Source of the DNA: Aulostomus chinensis
Lineage: Eukaryota; Chordata; Actinopteri; Syngnathiformes; Aulostomidae
Assembly (NCBI GenBank): GCA_037954235.1
Contig: JBBMOA010000019.1
Coordinates: forward strand, 11,378,805-11,442,804
Length of the DNA: 64,000 nucleotides
Reading direction: 5' to 3'
Shown: in pieces, positions 13,335-25,449 of the stretch
How the letters are laid out: the number at the start of each line of letters is the position of its first letter
Position numbering within the stretch: the first letter of the stretch is position 1
Made by a program: the position numbers and the translations under genes
The notes under the pieces: generated by a model
The model's database searches: none
What the model was told of the DNA's origin: nothing
The model's input: only the letters and a program-made list of their open reading frames with translations

Positions 13335-14804
13335 AGGGTGGGAGAGAGAGAGAGAGAAGAGAGAATGCAAAGACGCACAACTGAGACGGAGTAATGTTGT
13401 GTTTCATTTTATCGACCACGCATTAGACCTCCATTGCAGCGAGGGATGCAGGGTGAGACGTTGCACACTACAAACTCCTTCGCTTTATATTTTCTTATGT
13501 AACATCAAGATCTGCATACAATCCCAACATTCACTGCCAGTGGAAGAAGCTAAAAATAGCCCATCAAGACCTGATTATGAGAGACTGGAGGAGGGAAGAC
13601 TGGCCTTTTTTTTTTTTTGTCTGTACAAAAATATTCAACTTGTTTGGCCAGCATGAGAGAAGAAGAGAGAAGAAGCGGTGAATAAAAGCCTTTCATATTC
13701 ATAAGATGAATCACCAAAAAGGCTGCATGATGTGGGGGTTAAAATAAGGACAAACATGAGCAGCATAAATGTGGGTTGTTGTTGGGTTTTTTTGCATAAA
13801 ATGGGGATTTTAATGTAAAATTAAATATGTTTAAAAGCAGGAATGCGCCATATTTAGCCACAAAGAAAAATCCTGTTATTTACGCACATTCAGACCTTGA
13901 AACAACTCCTTTCACCAAGGACAAAGCACAGGCAGGGTCTTTTCCCCCTGTAGACACATATTTGTTGCTATATTAAGAGATTTGTGACCTTCTGTGACCG
14001 TGTTCTACAAGCCGTCAGAGCAAATCTGGGAGCGCACAGCGCAGACATGTTATTGAAATGAATTGGGTTTTTTTGTTCTGTTTTTTTTTAAAGACAATTT
14101 TCATGTCGAATTAAATTTAAATGAAAGGATGTATGTGTGTTAACCAGCAGAGGGAGCAAGTACCATTTGTAGCCTTGGAAGAGAGTGGAGTGAAAGGCTT
14201 GTGTGCAGGGGTGGGGTGTCACATCACTGTGCCAGGAGAGAAGTGAAAAGGAATGAAAGAAAGTGAAGGAAGTGAAAGAACTGAATACATCAGGACAAAG
14301 GACAGGAAGAGGGCGACTTCTCTGACCTGATGATTGTTATATAAGACAAACATCCATTCTCACTTCCCTGCTCCAGCCTGACAGCTCTGAAGACAATGTG
14401 AGGAAAGATTAGCTCTTGACGACCTCGACTCGTTTTCCTGTTACTCATCCTGCACTGGTGTTTCCTATCTGCCGCCCCACTTCCTCTTTTTCTCCGGCTC
14501 TTACGAGATCTCCCTCTACTCTCTCTTTCTTTTTTGCCATCGTGGGTCACGCCGACCTTGGCTGAGGGATGAAATGAAAAGAGAAAGGGAGAGAGAGAAA
14601 GAAATCATCAGATTCGCTGCAGCATATGCCTCCAGTGTGTCAAGAGTATAAGAGGCTATTTATAGACACACGTGGATATTTATATATCAGCACTGGCACA
14701 GAAGAAGGTAGAGAATTCACTCTTCGGTTAAATCCCTTTTTGAGATGGGGATTAGGCAGCGACATGTAAGAGCTTGTGCACAACTGCACGGGCAGCAAGG
14801 AACA

Positions 14805-14861
<57 letters not shown>

Positions 14862-14943
14862 GTGTGTGTGTGATGATGATGCTGAATATTTATGGAGACC
14901 TGATGCTGAAAGTGGAGATCAGACAGTGTGAGGCAGGGATTGT

Positions 14944-14982
<39 letters not shown>

Positions 14983-15004
14983 TGTGTGTGTGTGGAGGGT
15001 GGGG

Positions 15005-15044
<40 letters not shown>

Positions 15045-17929
15045 AAGACAGACGACAAGATAAATGAGCCGGAGGAATAACCCAACTCTGAAATGACTTA
15101 ATTTGCTGTATTTTTTCCCCCCTGCTGCGACATTTAACTAGACTAACCTCCTTTGTAGTACTTGAAATGCATCAAAATACTCATGAAGTTTTACTGAGGT
15201 GAGTTCATGTAATGAGCTGCAGGATAAAACTGTAAAGATGAGTAGCAAGAGGATGACGCAAGTACGCCTTTTCACCAGTTTTAGATCAGACGTCCGCTGA
15301 TGACGACAAAAGTGTACGCACAGTCTCATGCAGTGTGATGTGAAACCTTTTCAGAAATGACGGTGAAATGATCCGATTTTGTTTCGCTTTGCACACGGAA
15401 ATAAACACACAGAATCTTGTCTGTTTAAATTACCACAGCAATGCTGGTCATTTTACAAAAAGTAAACGGCAGATGACTAAACATTCTGAACACTGTTGAC
15501 GGTCCCACCCTCCCCTCTCCTAGATCATCAACCGCACTTGATGTCAGCCGATGAAACAGGATTACATTTGACCGCGAAACATTATTTGAATAGCAAACAA
15601 ACTCATTAAAGCTGTGCGTTCTTCACCAAAAATGTGTTTTTTTTTCCTTTTCAAGTACTCGCAAATAGTTGTCTCGAGCTCACAAATATGTTTTTTGTAT
15701 GAACGCACCAGTTTGTTGCACTTGGCATTACAATCAATGAGCGTTGAACCTAAAATAGTATGGGTTAGAAGAGCAAATGGCTGGATAGAGGTACTGAAGA
15801 ATGCACCTCAGAGTTTGTAAGGTGACATTTTTCTCAGCACCTTTGCTATTGTTAGTCATTAGCTTCAAGCTAAATTACGTGGCTGGCTTTTCCAGTAGTC
15901 TCACAAGAAATAAATGGACTCCTTTTTTTATATAGCACCTTTTTACCTTGGTGGCACGGTGGTGCAGTGGTCAGCACTGTCGCCTCACAGCAAGAAGGTT
16001 CTGGGTTTGAGTCAGGATCTTTCTGTGTGGACTCTCCATGTTCTCCAAGTTCCTGTGTGGGTTCTCTCTGGTACTCCAGCTTCCTCCTGACATGCAATTG
16101 GGGACGAGGCTGATTGATACTCTAAATTGACCGTAGGTGTGAGTGTGAATGGTTGTTTGTCTTTGTATGTTGACCTGTCCAGGCTGAACCCCACCTCTCG
16201 CCTGTTGACGTTGGGATAGGCTCCAACCCCCCCGCGACCCTTAATGTAGGAATGAGCGGAAGACAGTGGATGGACCTTTTTACCTTAGCGGTATTCAAAG
16301 CACAGTATCATCTCATTCACCCTCTGATGGTGGAGCTGCCATGCAAGGTGCCACCCTCCTCATCGGGAGCAGTTAGGGGTTCAGTATCTTGCTCAAGGAC
16401 ATGGCCAGTGGGGGGAGTGATCGGACCACTAACCATACGGTTGCTGAATGCCAACTCTACCTCAAAGTCATGTCACCCCTCATATGGAGGAATGAGAAAA
16501 ACAATGTTTGAGATCAAGACACCTGTTTTTGAGTTCTTGGAAAGCAAAATACACTTTTTTGGATAAATTATCGCTTTAATATTCACTCTTTAAAATGTGC
16601 TTCTTGTTAAGGTTGTGCATTTGGTTTTGTGAACAACAAGCACAAAAATTCATTAACAAACCATGACCTCAGCATTGAGTGTGTAAAGAGTTGTATAATA
16701 CTTTAAATGAGCGCGTGCATGTGCGTGTGTGCGTGTGTGTGTGTGTGATAACGATAGAAAGAGGGAAGGAAACCGCCTCCGAGTGAGACGGCTCTCGTGG
16801 CCGTGTACGCTACAGTCTGACATAATTAGAGCTGACGGTGCCTGTGTCTGACGTCTGATGTGTTCTGAAGTTCACAATGAGCCTCCGGTGAGAGGCTGGA
16901 TGAATCATCGCTGAGGAGCCACAGAGATACTGAATGGGAGAGAGATTGGAAATGACTTTGGCGTGAATGTGTTTATCGAAATAGCAGAGAAAAGACAAGG
17001 ACGACCATGAGAAGGAAATAAAGATGGTGATTAGTGGTGCAACATCTGTCATTAAGTTACCTCAGGAGCCAGTGCTGCTGGTAGAAACTAAAATAAGGGA
17101 TTGCACCACTGCATCTGAAGGTGGAATATGTACTCTTACATCAAGCAGTATAAATACTCAGCCTTGCACGCAGTATCAGTAAAAAGTACATAAACAAAAG
17201 TTATGCAAAATGTTTTTCATCACTTGATTGATTATTGCTTCTGTCACAATAACTTGGATTCAGAATCTTCACGATGCAGCTGTTCAATTTGACAGGTATT
17301 TTTGATACCTTAATATACTGTATATTAGTGCATCATATTTTCAAAGCTCTAAGCAGTTTTTATTAACTCATCCTTCTTTGTAAATTTACAGATAATAAAG
17401 TGGAGTAAAACTAGAAACAAGTACAATATTTATCTTTGAGGTGCAATAGAAATTATATGATGACATGATATGGAAATACTAAGTACTGTGGTACTACAAT
17501 TACTACTACTACATATAATAATCATACATTGAATTCACCTTTGAAGAGACCCAGAATTATGATTCTTAGGTCAGTGGTCAAGGGGAGTGTGAGTCTCCAG
17601 CAAATGAATGTATGTCTACCTAAAAATAGCCCAAAATGACTAAGTAATTGTGTTTGTGTGTCCACGAGAATGTGTCCTTGTTTGACACAGAGACAACAAT
17701 AATTTTACCTGAGGGAACAGACGTGTGTTGTGAAACCAAACTGCCATTTGAGGGTTAAGACTTGGTTTTAGAAAGAGTGATTGAGGAATGTGTTCAGTAT
17801 GAATGACATTGACAAGTCCTCATGAAGATAGTAAGGCCAAGTCCATGAATGTATGTGTGCTTGTGTGTGTGTATTTGTGTGTGTGTGCATGTGTGTGTGT
17901 GACAGAGGCTGAGAGAGAGCATCTATACG

Positions 17930-17966
<37 letters not shown>

Positions 17967-18070
17967 CCATTTGCATCCTGGGTGGTTGAGAATCAGTGTG
18001 TCAATTTTGTGCGCATTTTTTTGAATCCAAGCCCTTCCAGCTTAAAATGACTTGATGTCTCTGCGCCAAT

Positions 18071-18148
<78 letters not shown>

Positions 18149-21100
18149 AGTGTGTATGATGCTGGGGGTTGAGTGGGGAGAGATGCATGAGAGTAAGAGG
18201 GGAGAGAGTGTATTTTTAGCTCCAGAGCCCCGCATCCGTGTGTGTTTAATCGAGTGAATTTATGTGCGTGTGTGTGTGTGTCAGTGTGTGTGTGCGTGTG
18301 TGTGCGCACATGCTCTCTCTTTTGGATTAGTGTCTCCAGCGTCTTGCTCAGGGGAAGGTAATATGCTTGTCCGAATGAGCGTCTTCTGTCACATTCGCAT
18401 AGATGTTTTGAAACTGTGGAGTGAGCGAGAGTGGGGAAGAGAGGAAAAGGAAGAGAAAGAGCAAGAGAAAGACAACTGGACAGAGAGAGAGGGAGAGAGA
18501 GAGAGAAAGAGAGAGAGAGGGGGTTGAGGGAAGGGACAGGACAGAGGGAGGGAGGAAAAACTGTAGGAGAGGAGGATGGAATGAATAAGCAATCTTGCTT
18601 TTTCTACTCCCGGCGCTTGCATCTCGCTCTGATCACATGCATGCTTCCTCTCCCTCGCTTATCTGTGTGTTGCTCCAATCTGTCCTTTGTTCTTGTTTAT
18701 ATATTTCTCTTTTGTCTCAGTGTCCCTCCCCTCGTACCTCCCAGTGTCCTTGCTTCCAGGTCCTCCCTGCAAACTCCTTCGTCCTTCCCCACCTCTCTCC
18801 TCTACCTCCTACAATATCTCTGCTCCTCTCTCTGCTTTTCCCCAAACGTCCTCTTATATTAGCCAATGACCCACTGAACCCTCTTTCCCTTTCTAATCAC
18901 TCTTATTCCCATGCATGCCCGGACACATATGCAAACACACATGCATACATGTGCACTTCCATGCAGCCACACTGACACAGACACAGTTAGAGAGAAAACA
19001 TAAGACAAGAAGGACTGGTTTTTGTTTTTTGTTTTTTTGCAATGGGCAACTCTGTAAAGTCGCTTAAAATTTTCACCAAGAAGGTAAGGTTTGCTCACTT
19101 GTGGTCTCCTTCCATCCCCTGAGAGTTGGTGCATGTTTTCCTCATGGTGTGTCCCCCACCCCCCAACCCCCCTCCACCACCACCACCACCACCACCACCC
19201 CACCCGACCTTACCGACTGGACCTGTAACGACTGACCCCTCGTGTATCTGACTGGGTTCCAGCTCGTGTTCTTTGTGGGCACACTTATAGAAATATATTT
19301 CAGTTTAAGCCTCAGGTTGTGTTCAGCAACAGAATTTCTTTTCTAAACTTAAAACGGACATTTGTGATCTTTTCTGTTGTGCTGAATAATGCATGTTTGC
19401 ACTTCCTGGAACCTCGTTTTAGCACCTTAGCCCACGTTAGAGGAGTTAGTCAGCGCTGCTTGTGCTTGACCTGGTGGCTGAGGTGCTCTGGATCATGTCA
19501 CCAGACTTTAGAGTCAGTCACCTCACAGAGTGATGCTTTACCACACCAGGCAGCAGCAGAGGTTGTTGAGCTGCACCTGCGGGTGGATGTGGATGAACAG
19601 GTGTAGTGTTTCATCTGTATCCAACTCAAGGGTGACATCAGATTCAGAATGTTAAAAGACGAACAACCAAACATGCATCCTCTTGGCGGTCAGCGTAAGC
19701 AGCCTCTTCCTATCAGCAGCTGTTGAGTTAGCACAATATGACAAGCAACTGTTGATGCCATCTGTGCCAAACCAGTACTGCAGAAGTTCTTGCATGACTT
19801 CAGCCCTTCTCCTTTTTTTTTCTCTTCTTGTTATATAACTGCTTGCACGTGGCTTCGTAGTAATTTTCTGGCATGAAATAGCCGCAGACAGCCCTTCTCC
19901 ATGCATCACTTGGTCAGATTACCCAGTGGGCATCCCTTCCTGCGGTGGGAACTGTAGGAATGCAAACTGGCATTAGGGTTGGCAGGGTAGCAGATGGAGT
20001 GTGAAGGTCATTTCAAGAGTGTATAACAGTGAGTGTGTAGTACATTGTTTTTATTTGTTTGCATGCTGACGTCTGATGTTTACTGTAATAAGCATCTTAC
20101 TTTTTGAGATGCTGCAGAGAACAGGGCTGTCTTGGTAATGCGCTGTGAAAGTCACTCGCTCGCTTTTAGCTGGATTTGCCTTCAGCTCGGTTGGATGTTT
20201 CACTGGGGTAATTGAAGACCTGACCAATGAAGTCTTGATTTATGGCTGTTTACTGGCAGCAAACTATCTGCTGCCTTTTTAATTAACTTGTAGATCTTCT
20301 CTGTAATTGGGATGAATGTCATGAGAACAACGTTTGCCCTCGGGGTTATTGGCTAATTGGTGATTATAATTAAACGGCTGGTTGAACAAAGGCTTCATTG
20401 TCAGGGCAACAAAGTTATTGTAAAATGCGCACTAGAATACTCTGGTCAAGTTACTCTGGTCCTAAAGTGCTATATTTGTAGCACTATAGCATATTTACGA
20501 GGCAGACTCCAGTTTCTCATCCCTTGCACATTATTTATTGTAGTTATTGCTTTAATTTCTCGCCATAATCTCTATTGGTAGTGATAAAATCACGCTCACT
20601 GAAGTTAGCGATGAGTTTTGGGAACGCAGAGATGTTGCTACAGCAAAGTCTGACGGGGAAAGAAACATGAGGGTTTAGATGATGAAAGCAGTTGTAAACA
20701 AGCTGATAATATGAGCAGATTAAACCACTTTATGTGGAGCTGAAATTTATAGTGAGCTCAATAATCAGTCTTTGCACAGAAAACTGTGTCCGACTAAAAT
20801 AAGGTTCACATTTGAACCAGAAAGTTTGCCTGTACTGTAAACTGTGATGGATGTCTACAACAAACTGTCAATCGCCATCGCTGTGTCTTCGAAATAAGCG
20901 TCTGTATCTCAGAGGTCAAAACTCTTGACTCACTTTTTTGCGTTATGTGGTTTTATTTAATTGTTGTTTGCAAGACGGCAGCAATTACTTTAGGTAGTAT
21001 AATTATCATAGCCATTAGAAAGGATTGCAAGGCTGATAAGAAGATGAGTTAATTCTGTAAGAATTTGGAAGCATGTAAGGTGAATTTAATTACCCTCAGA

Positions 21101-21809
21101 TAGTTTGTGCTGTGCAAACTATTTTCTCCACAATAGGAACAATCTGCAGCACGTTAAAGCGTCTGTGCTGGGCTGGATGATGGATGGAGGGATAAATTCA
21201 TGGACGGCATCAGTTAGTCTTGTCAAGCCATGTTAGAACCCCTCCCCCCCAACTGACTGAGGTGCTTTCTTTCCTTCATCCTGACTGACCTGACTCCACA
21301 CCTTCCTTTGACTGGCAGACGTGTCACCTCTGATCCAGCTACTGAACCCATCTAAATCCCTCCTGCATGTTGGCTCCCTGTTGACTCCTTGCTGCCACAA
21401 ACTGAGTCACAGTCTCCCCTGTCTTTGCCCCCGCAACCATGTCTTGGCCCCCCTGCCCCGGATGCTGCTCCAGGACCAGAAGAAGAACTACAAAGCAGTG
21501 CAATCCTGTGAGGAGGGGGGCTCAGGGGGGGCCTATCTTGAGCCGCTAGTGGCCCTGGCCCAGAACGGAGCCAACATGCACAACGTCCTTGGGCCCGCAT
21601 GCATCTTTCTACGCAAGGGCTTCGCTGAGAGCCGGCAGGCTGTACGTAAGTCCAGAAAACATCACGTGCATGCATGCAGAGATCAGCACGCGCGCATACA
21701 CACACACGGAGATCACGGAAACATGAATGTGTGGTGCAAATACTTGTTACAAAAAGAAGCGTGACTGAACTGATAACATAATATAGTATGGATGTGTGCG
21801 TGCGTGCCC

Positions 21810-21864
<55 letters not shown>

Positions 21865-23829
21865 GGGGGGGGGGGTAGCATATGCCATTGGGGACAAAAC
21901 TGCTGTCCTCAAGCGGATTTCTGGGTCGGTGGTCAGGGTTAGCAGTAGGCAAGTAGTGGTTAGGGTAAGTCTCTAGGGAATGAATGTAAGGGATAAACAC
22001 GCTGGATATTTGCAGCAAAAAAGGAGGATTATTACGGCACGGTAACGGCAATGACAGATAAGCTGCTCACATTATTTCCTTGTGTCTATTTCCGGCATCG
22101 AGTCAAGGTTTTGTTATTAAAGAAGAAGGAAATGCGTGGACAGCGTGGACAATCGATGTTTTAGCTGATGTACTGACTGCTGGGATGATGAAGGGGTTGA
22201 CACAGAGTAATATTAATTCAGGGGAGTGTATTTTTATTCCGCCTATTGTCCATGTACCTCTACACCATAGGCTCTACATACCTAACAGGAAAGCATGACA
22301 GATATTTGTTCAGCATCATTTCTGCTCTAACAAATCCTACATGTTCTTATATTTTCAAGCTTGTTTCTGCTGTATTACTTTGATCCCAGGAGCTATTTCT
22401 GTGTTACCCCGGAGTGCCAAGATCCTGCATGTTTTCCTCCTATTCAAACACTTCAGCAATGATCTCACTGATAAGCTCTTCCTCACTGGCCGGAAGCAAA
22501 ACCTGCTCTCTTGGCACTCTGTGGCGCACTCCTGTTGTTGCCTATTTATTTTTCACAGCGTCATGTTGTGTGAGGTATGCTGTGTATTGGCATGGGTTGT
22601 TTTTTTTGTTTTTTTTTTACAGTCAGCTGTGTTTTGGATTCTCAACTTTTTCCCCTGTGATTCTTTTGCAGGACAGAGAATTGAGGCCAGAAGAAATGGA
22701 TGGTATGTGATGGAAAAAAATAAGCAAATATACAAAGTTGCCTATTACTGTCAGTCAAAATTCTCCAGACATACTTCATAGTCTCTAACATCAGCACCTC
22801 ATCTTACACTCCCAGAGCTGCGTGAGGCATTCAAGGAGTTTGATAAAGACAAAGATGGGTTTATAGGCTGTAAAGACCTGGGGAACTGCATGAGAACGAT
22901 GGGTTACATGCCAACAGAAATGGAGCTGATAGAACTCAGCCAGCAGATCAACATGAACTGTAAGCACTGGTGTGAGATTACATGCAATAATGAGCAAAGT
23001 TGTAGGTCTAAGTATTTATCTATAACCCAGATTATTCTTTCTTTCTGTCCAACAGTGGGAGGACATGTCGACTTTGAGGACTTCGTTGAACTCATGGGGC
23101 CGAAACTTCTGGCTGAAACTGCAGACATGATCGGTGTAAAGGAGCTGAGGGATGCGTTCAAGGAGGTGAGGAAGGATACGTTTGAAAACTGGCTAAAAGA
23201 ACAGGATTAGAATCAACATCGTTTTATATGGATTTAAAATCGTGTGCACTGGGTTGAAGTTGAGGTTAAACTGATGCATTTATCAGGAGTGGATGAGTTT
23301 GAATTAGAGTTCATTATCAAAGACCATGCGGTTAGGTGCCTGCTTGAATCGAGGGTTTTAATTAACAGCCTTTATGTGCCATAAAGTGAAATAATCTTCA
23401 GAGTGTAATTTAACAACAGAAAAGGAAAGCATGTTCTGATTCAGTTCTAATGAATTCGAAATTTCTTCCTCATTTTCAGTTTGATACGAATGGCGACGGC
23501 CAGATCAGCACAGCAGAACTTAGAGAAGCAATGAAGAAACTTTTAGGACAACAGGTACAGCGGTGCTCGGAGGGTCTGATCTACTCTCTCGATGTCCATC
23601 CAAATCTCATCTGTCTCATGTATCTGTCAAGTTCACACCTTCGTTCCCCTCAATCTGACTCTTTCAGGTCGGCCACAGAGATCTGGAGGACATCCTACGA
23701 GACATTGACCTCAATGGAGACGGACACGTAGACTTTGAAGGTAAATCCTTCGCAGCACCTTATGTCTAACAGAAGACAATTTAATGCAGCCGCATCTTGA
23801 AAATAAAACATGCTCTCACGATATCTTTC

Positions 23830-23883
<54 letters not shown>

Positions 23884-25449
23884 TTGCAAGCAAAAATCCC
23901 AACATGTGTCTGTTTGATATCCCAATACCAGGCTGATAGTGAGGTGAGGGGATGAGAGCAGCAGGCACGTCGACTGTCAGATTATCTCCACACGCAGGGA
24001 TTATGTCACCTCATAGATTACCCTCCGAGAAAAAGATGCATATTGGCTGTCAGGGATAAAAATATCAGGAACTACTGCTGTTCTCAGTTGGAGTTTTCAC
24101 GTTTCTCCTTCATTCTATATGCATTCTATCATTTTCGAACAACATTTGAATAAAATAAAAACTTGGGATTGTGCTTGACATAATTTATATTTATGGGCTA
24201 ATTTCTGATGGGATGTTTGGCAGAGAAAAAACCACCCAGTCAAACATGTTCAAAGAATGTTGGATGCTGATACATGGCAGTCAGTTTTAAACTTGAGACA
24301 GAATGAATGTCAGAAGTGAATTGAAGGGCCTCTGAATCCCTGACGGCTAAACATGAAAGTCTGTTTTACCTTTTAGCGCAAATTTTGTCAGGTTTTTAAA
24401 GACGCACCCAACTTTCTATGTTCCCTTTTTTCAAACTGATAACCCGACTGGATAAAAGCAAAGACTCCTTGGCTGAAAGAGTTCATTTAGATGATGCTAA
24501 GTGAATGAAATCACGAGTCACAGAAATTCTAATGTGAAATTAATGGATATACACAATTACAGGAGTTTGAACTTGAATTAACACTTTTTTAAAAAAAAAT
24601 GAGCTTCAACTAACACATGGCCATGATATTTTTATGTCTTTTTGTAAATATGAATCCAATCAACCAACCGTTTGTTAGCTCAGTTTAGCTTAGCATTAGG
24701 GGAAGCTAGCCTGTCCCAGTACCAGGGCTGAAAGGTCAGAAATTCTTATTAAACTATTACTGTTATACTGTAATACTATCCAGGTAAAAGAAAAAAAAAA
24801 ATACCTTCCATATCAAAAGTGAAATTATGTTACTTTACACTACCACCTAGTTGTGAACTGTTGCTGGAGATCACGTGGTCTGTAAAACTTTCACATTCAC
24901 ATTTTTTTGATAAATGAAAATTTACCAGTGGCTGAAACTAACGCAATTTGTTTTCGTGTATAACTACACGGACAAATTTCATATGTTAAACGCACACAAT
25001 GTTGTTGAACCTTTGTAGAATATGAATATACTTTTCTCAGGATCCTCTGCAAAGGTGTAGCCACTGGCGTGCGTCCCCCATCACCTCTTAATATTGGAAC
25101 ATTTTAAATCATCCATTTTCACCCACGGACATAGGAAAATAGGGTCTAACTCACCGGCCGAAGTGTTTCATCTAGTGAACAAAGTGTAAAAGTGAACACT
25201 TTTAAGGGTGTCACGGGATTTTTTTTTTTTTTTTTTTTACATGGGGTTGAGGAAGTTCAAGGAATCAAAAACAGAGTTAGCGCTTAATCCTATATCTCTG
25301 CTCGCCCACCACATGCAAATAACAGCTGCCTTGTGCCTGCTTCTCTTGCATCACTCTATTTTTTGTTGCTAAAACTGGCTTTTGAGCTATTTCAAATAAT
25401 CTCTTCTTTTGTTTTACTGACAGAATTTGTGCGAATGATGTCTCGATGA
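11043..25449 (+). CDS. cabp1: Calcium-binding protein 1 / caldendrin (cabp1), long isoform
   Basis: This is a calmodulin-like neuronal calcium sensor whose relatives modulate Cav channels and the InsP3 receptor. Coding exons: 11043-11672, 22672-22702, 22816-22959, 23056-23165, 23480-23554, 23668-23740 and 25424-25449, in phase, 362 residues (caldendrin is close to this length). Exon 1 is the low-complexity caldendrin N-terminus: MSSSFPKSESTTSLLRSS at the start, RRPLCQP inside, SVFGQ at the splice. The shared body starts DRELRPEEMDELREAF. EF1 loop (230-241, DKDKDGFIGCKD), EF3 (307-318, DTNGDGQISTAE) and EF4 (344-355, DLNGDGHVDFEE) have good calcium ligands. The EF2 position (266-277, NMNLGGHVDFED) is degenerate, as in the whole CaBP family. 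The protein ends FVRMMSR. A shorter isoform uses a different first exon at 19042. Confidence 0.95.
12650..12692. repeat. (CA)n microsatellite
   Basis: A CA run in cabp1 intron 1, preceded by shorter CA and GT runs near 12124-12142 and 12490-12510. Confidence 0.9.
13264..13332. repeat. (GT)n microsatellite
   Basis: A nearly pure GT run of about 34 units followed by a short GA run. Confidence 0.96.
14810..15044. repeat. Compound (GT)n ... (GT)n (GA)n microsatellite
   Basis: Two GT runs (14810-14871 and 14942-14993) are separated by about 70 bases of unique sequence and followed by a GA run (15009-15044). Confidence 0.95.
15931..16470 (+). repeat. Older interspersed repeat, interrupted by a SINE
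   Basis: TATAGCACCTTTTTACCTT before the SINE continues after it as AGCGGTATTCAAAGCAC, then a block containing GATGGTGGAGCTGCCATG and TTCAGTATCTTGCTCAAGGAC. From memory this order (a 'tatagcgcc...caaagcac...tcttgctcaaggac' layout) is a widespread teleost repeat. It is diverged here. Its class is not known to me. Confidence 0.6.
15950..16273 (+). mobile_element. tRNA-like SINE copy 1, with perfect 13-bp target duplication
   Basis: The head GGTGGCACGGTGGTGCAGTGG is followed by CAGCACTGTCGCCTCACAGC and a body with GACTCTCCATGTTCTCC and TACTCCAGCTTCCTCC. The tail is a short GTGGATGGA. ACCTTTTTACCTT is found directly before (15937-15949) and directly after (16274-16286) the element. The A-box-like TGGTGCAGTGG and decayed B-box-like GGGTTTGAGTC suggest a tRNA-derived Pol III promoter. 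Compared with copy 5, part of the body is missing or altered. Confidence 0.85.
17930..18145. repeat. (GT)n and (GT)n(GA)n microsatellites
   Basis: A GT run at about 17932-17964 and a GT-to-GA compound run at about 18070-18143 in cabp1 intron 1. Further GT (18262-18304) and GA (18482-18520) runs follow. Confidence 0.93.
19042..21641 (+). CDS. cabp1: cabp1 alternative 5' exons (myristoylated CaBP1-type isoform)
   Basis: A second promoter would start the protein MGNSVKSLKIFTKK (19042-19083, donor GTAAGG). This splices to 21474-21641, a 56-codon exon containing YKAVQSCEEG, LAQNGANMHNVLGPACIF and LRKGFAESRQA, and then to the common exon at 22672. The result is 222 residues, near the length of mammalian CaBP1-L. 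MGNxxxS is an N-myristoylation signal by family knowledge, so this form should be membrane-attached, unlike caldendrin. Exon 21474-21641 must use the donor GTACGT at 21642 to stay in phase. A GTAAGT four bases further right looks like a better donor but would shift the frame. Confidence 0.9.
19084..21473. other. cabp1 intron, no further feature seen
   Basis: The intron runs between the MGNSVK exon and the exon at 21474. Apart from a CACCAC run near 19176-19198, I saw nothing I could support as an exon or repeat. Confidence 0.5.
21812..21862. repeat. (GT)n microsatellite
   Basis: A GT run of about 25 units followed by a G homopolymer, in the cabp1 intron after 21641. Confidence 0.95.
23833..23882. 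repeat. (CA)n microsatellite
   Basis: A CA run of about 25 units in the last cabp1 intron (23741-25423). The rest of that intron shows no recognisable feature. Confidence 0.95.

Larger units (their letters stand above)
11673..19041. other. cabp1 intron between the two alternative first exons
   Basis: The intron contains many simple repeats, one SINE copy nested in an older repeat (15931-16470), and no other recognised exon. The last few hundred bases (GA-rich then C/T-rich, 18400-18850) precede the 19042 exon and probably include its promoter. No TATA box stands out. Confidence 0.55.
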
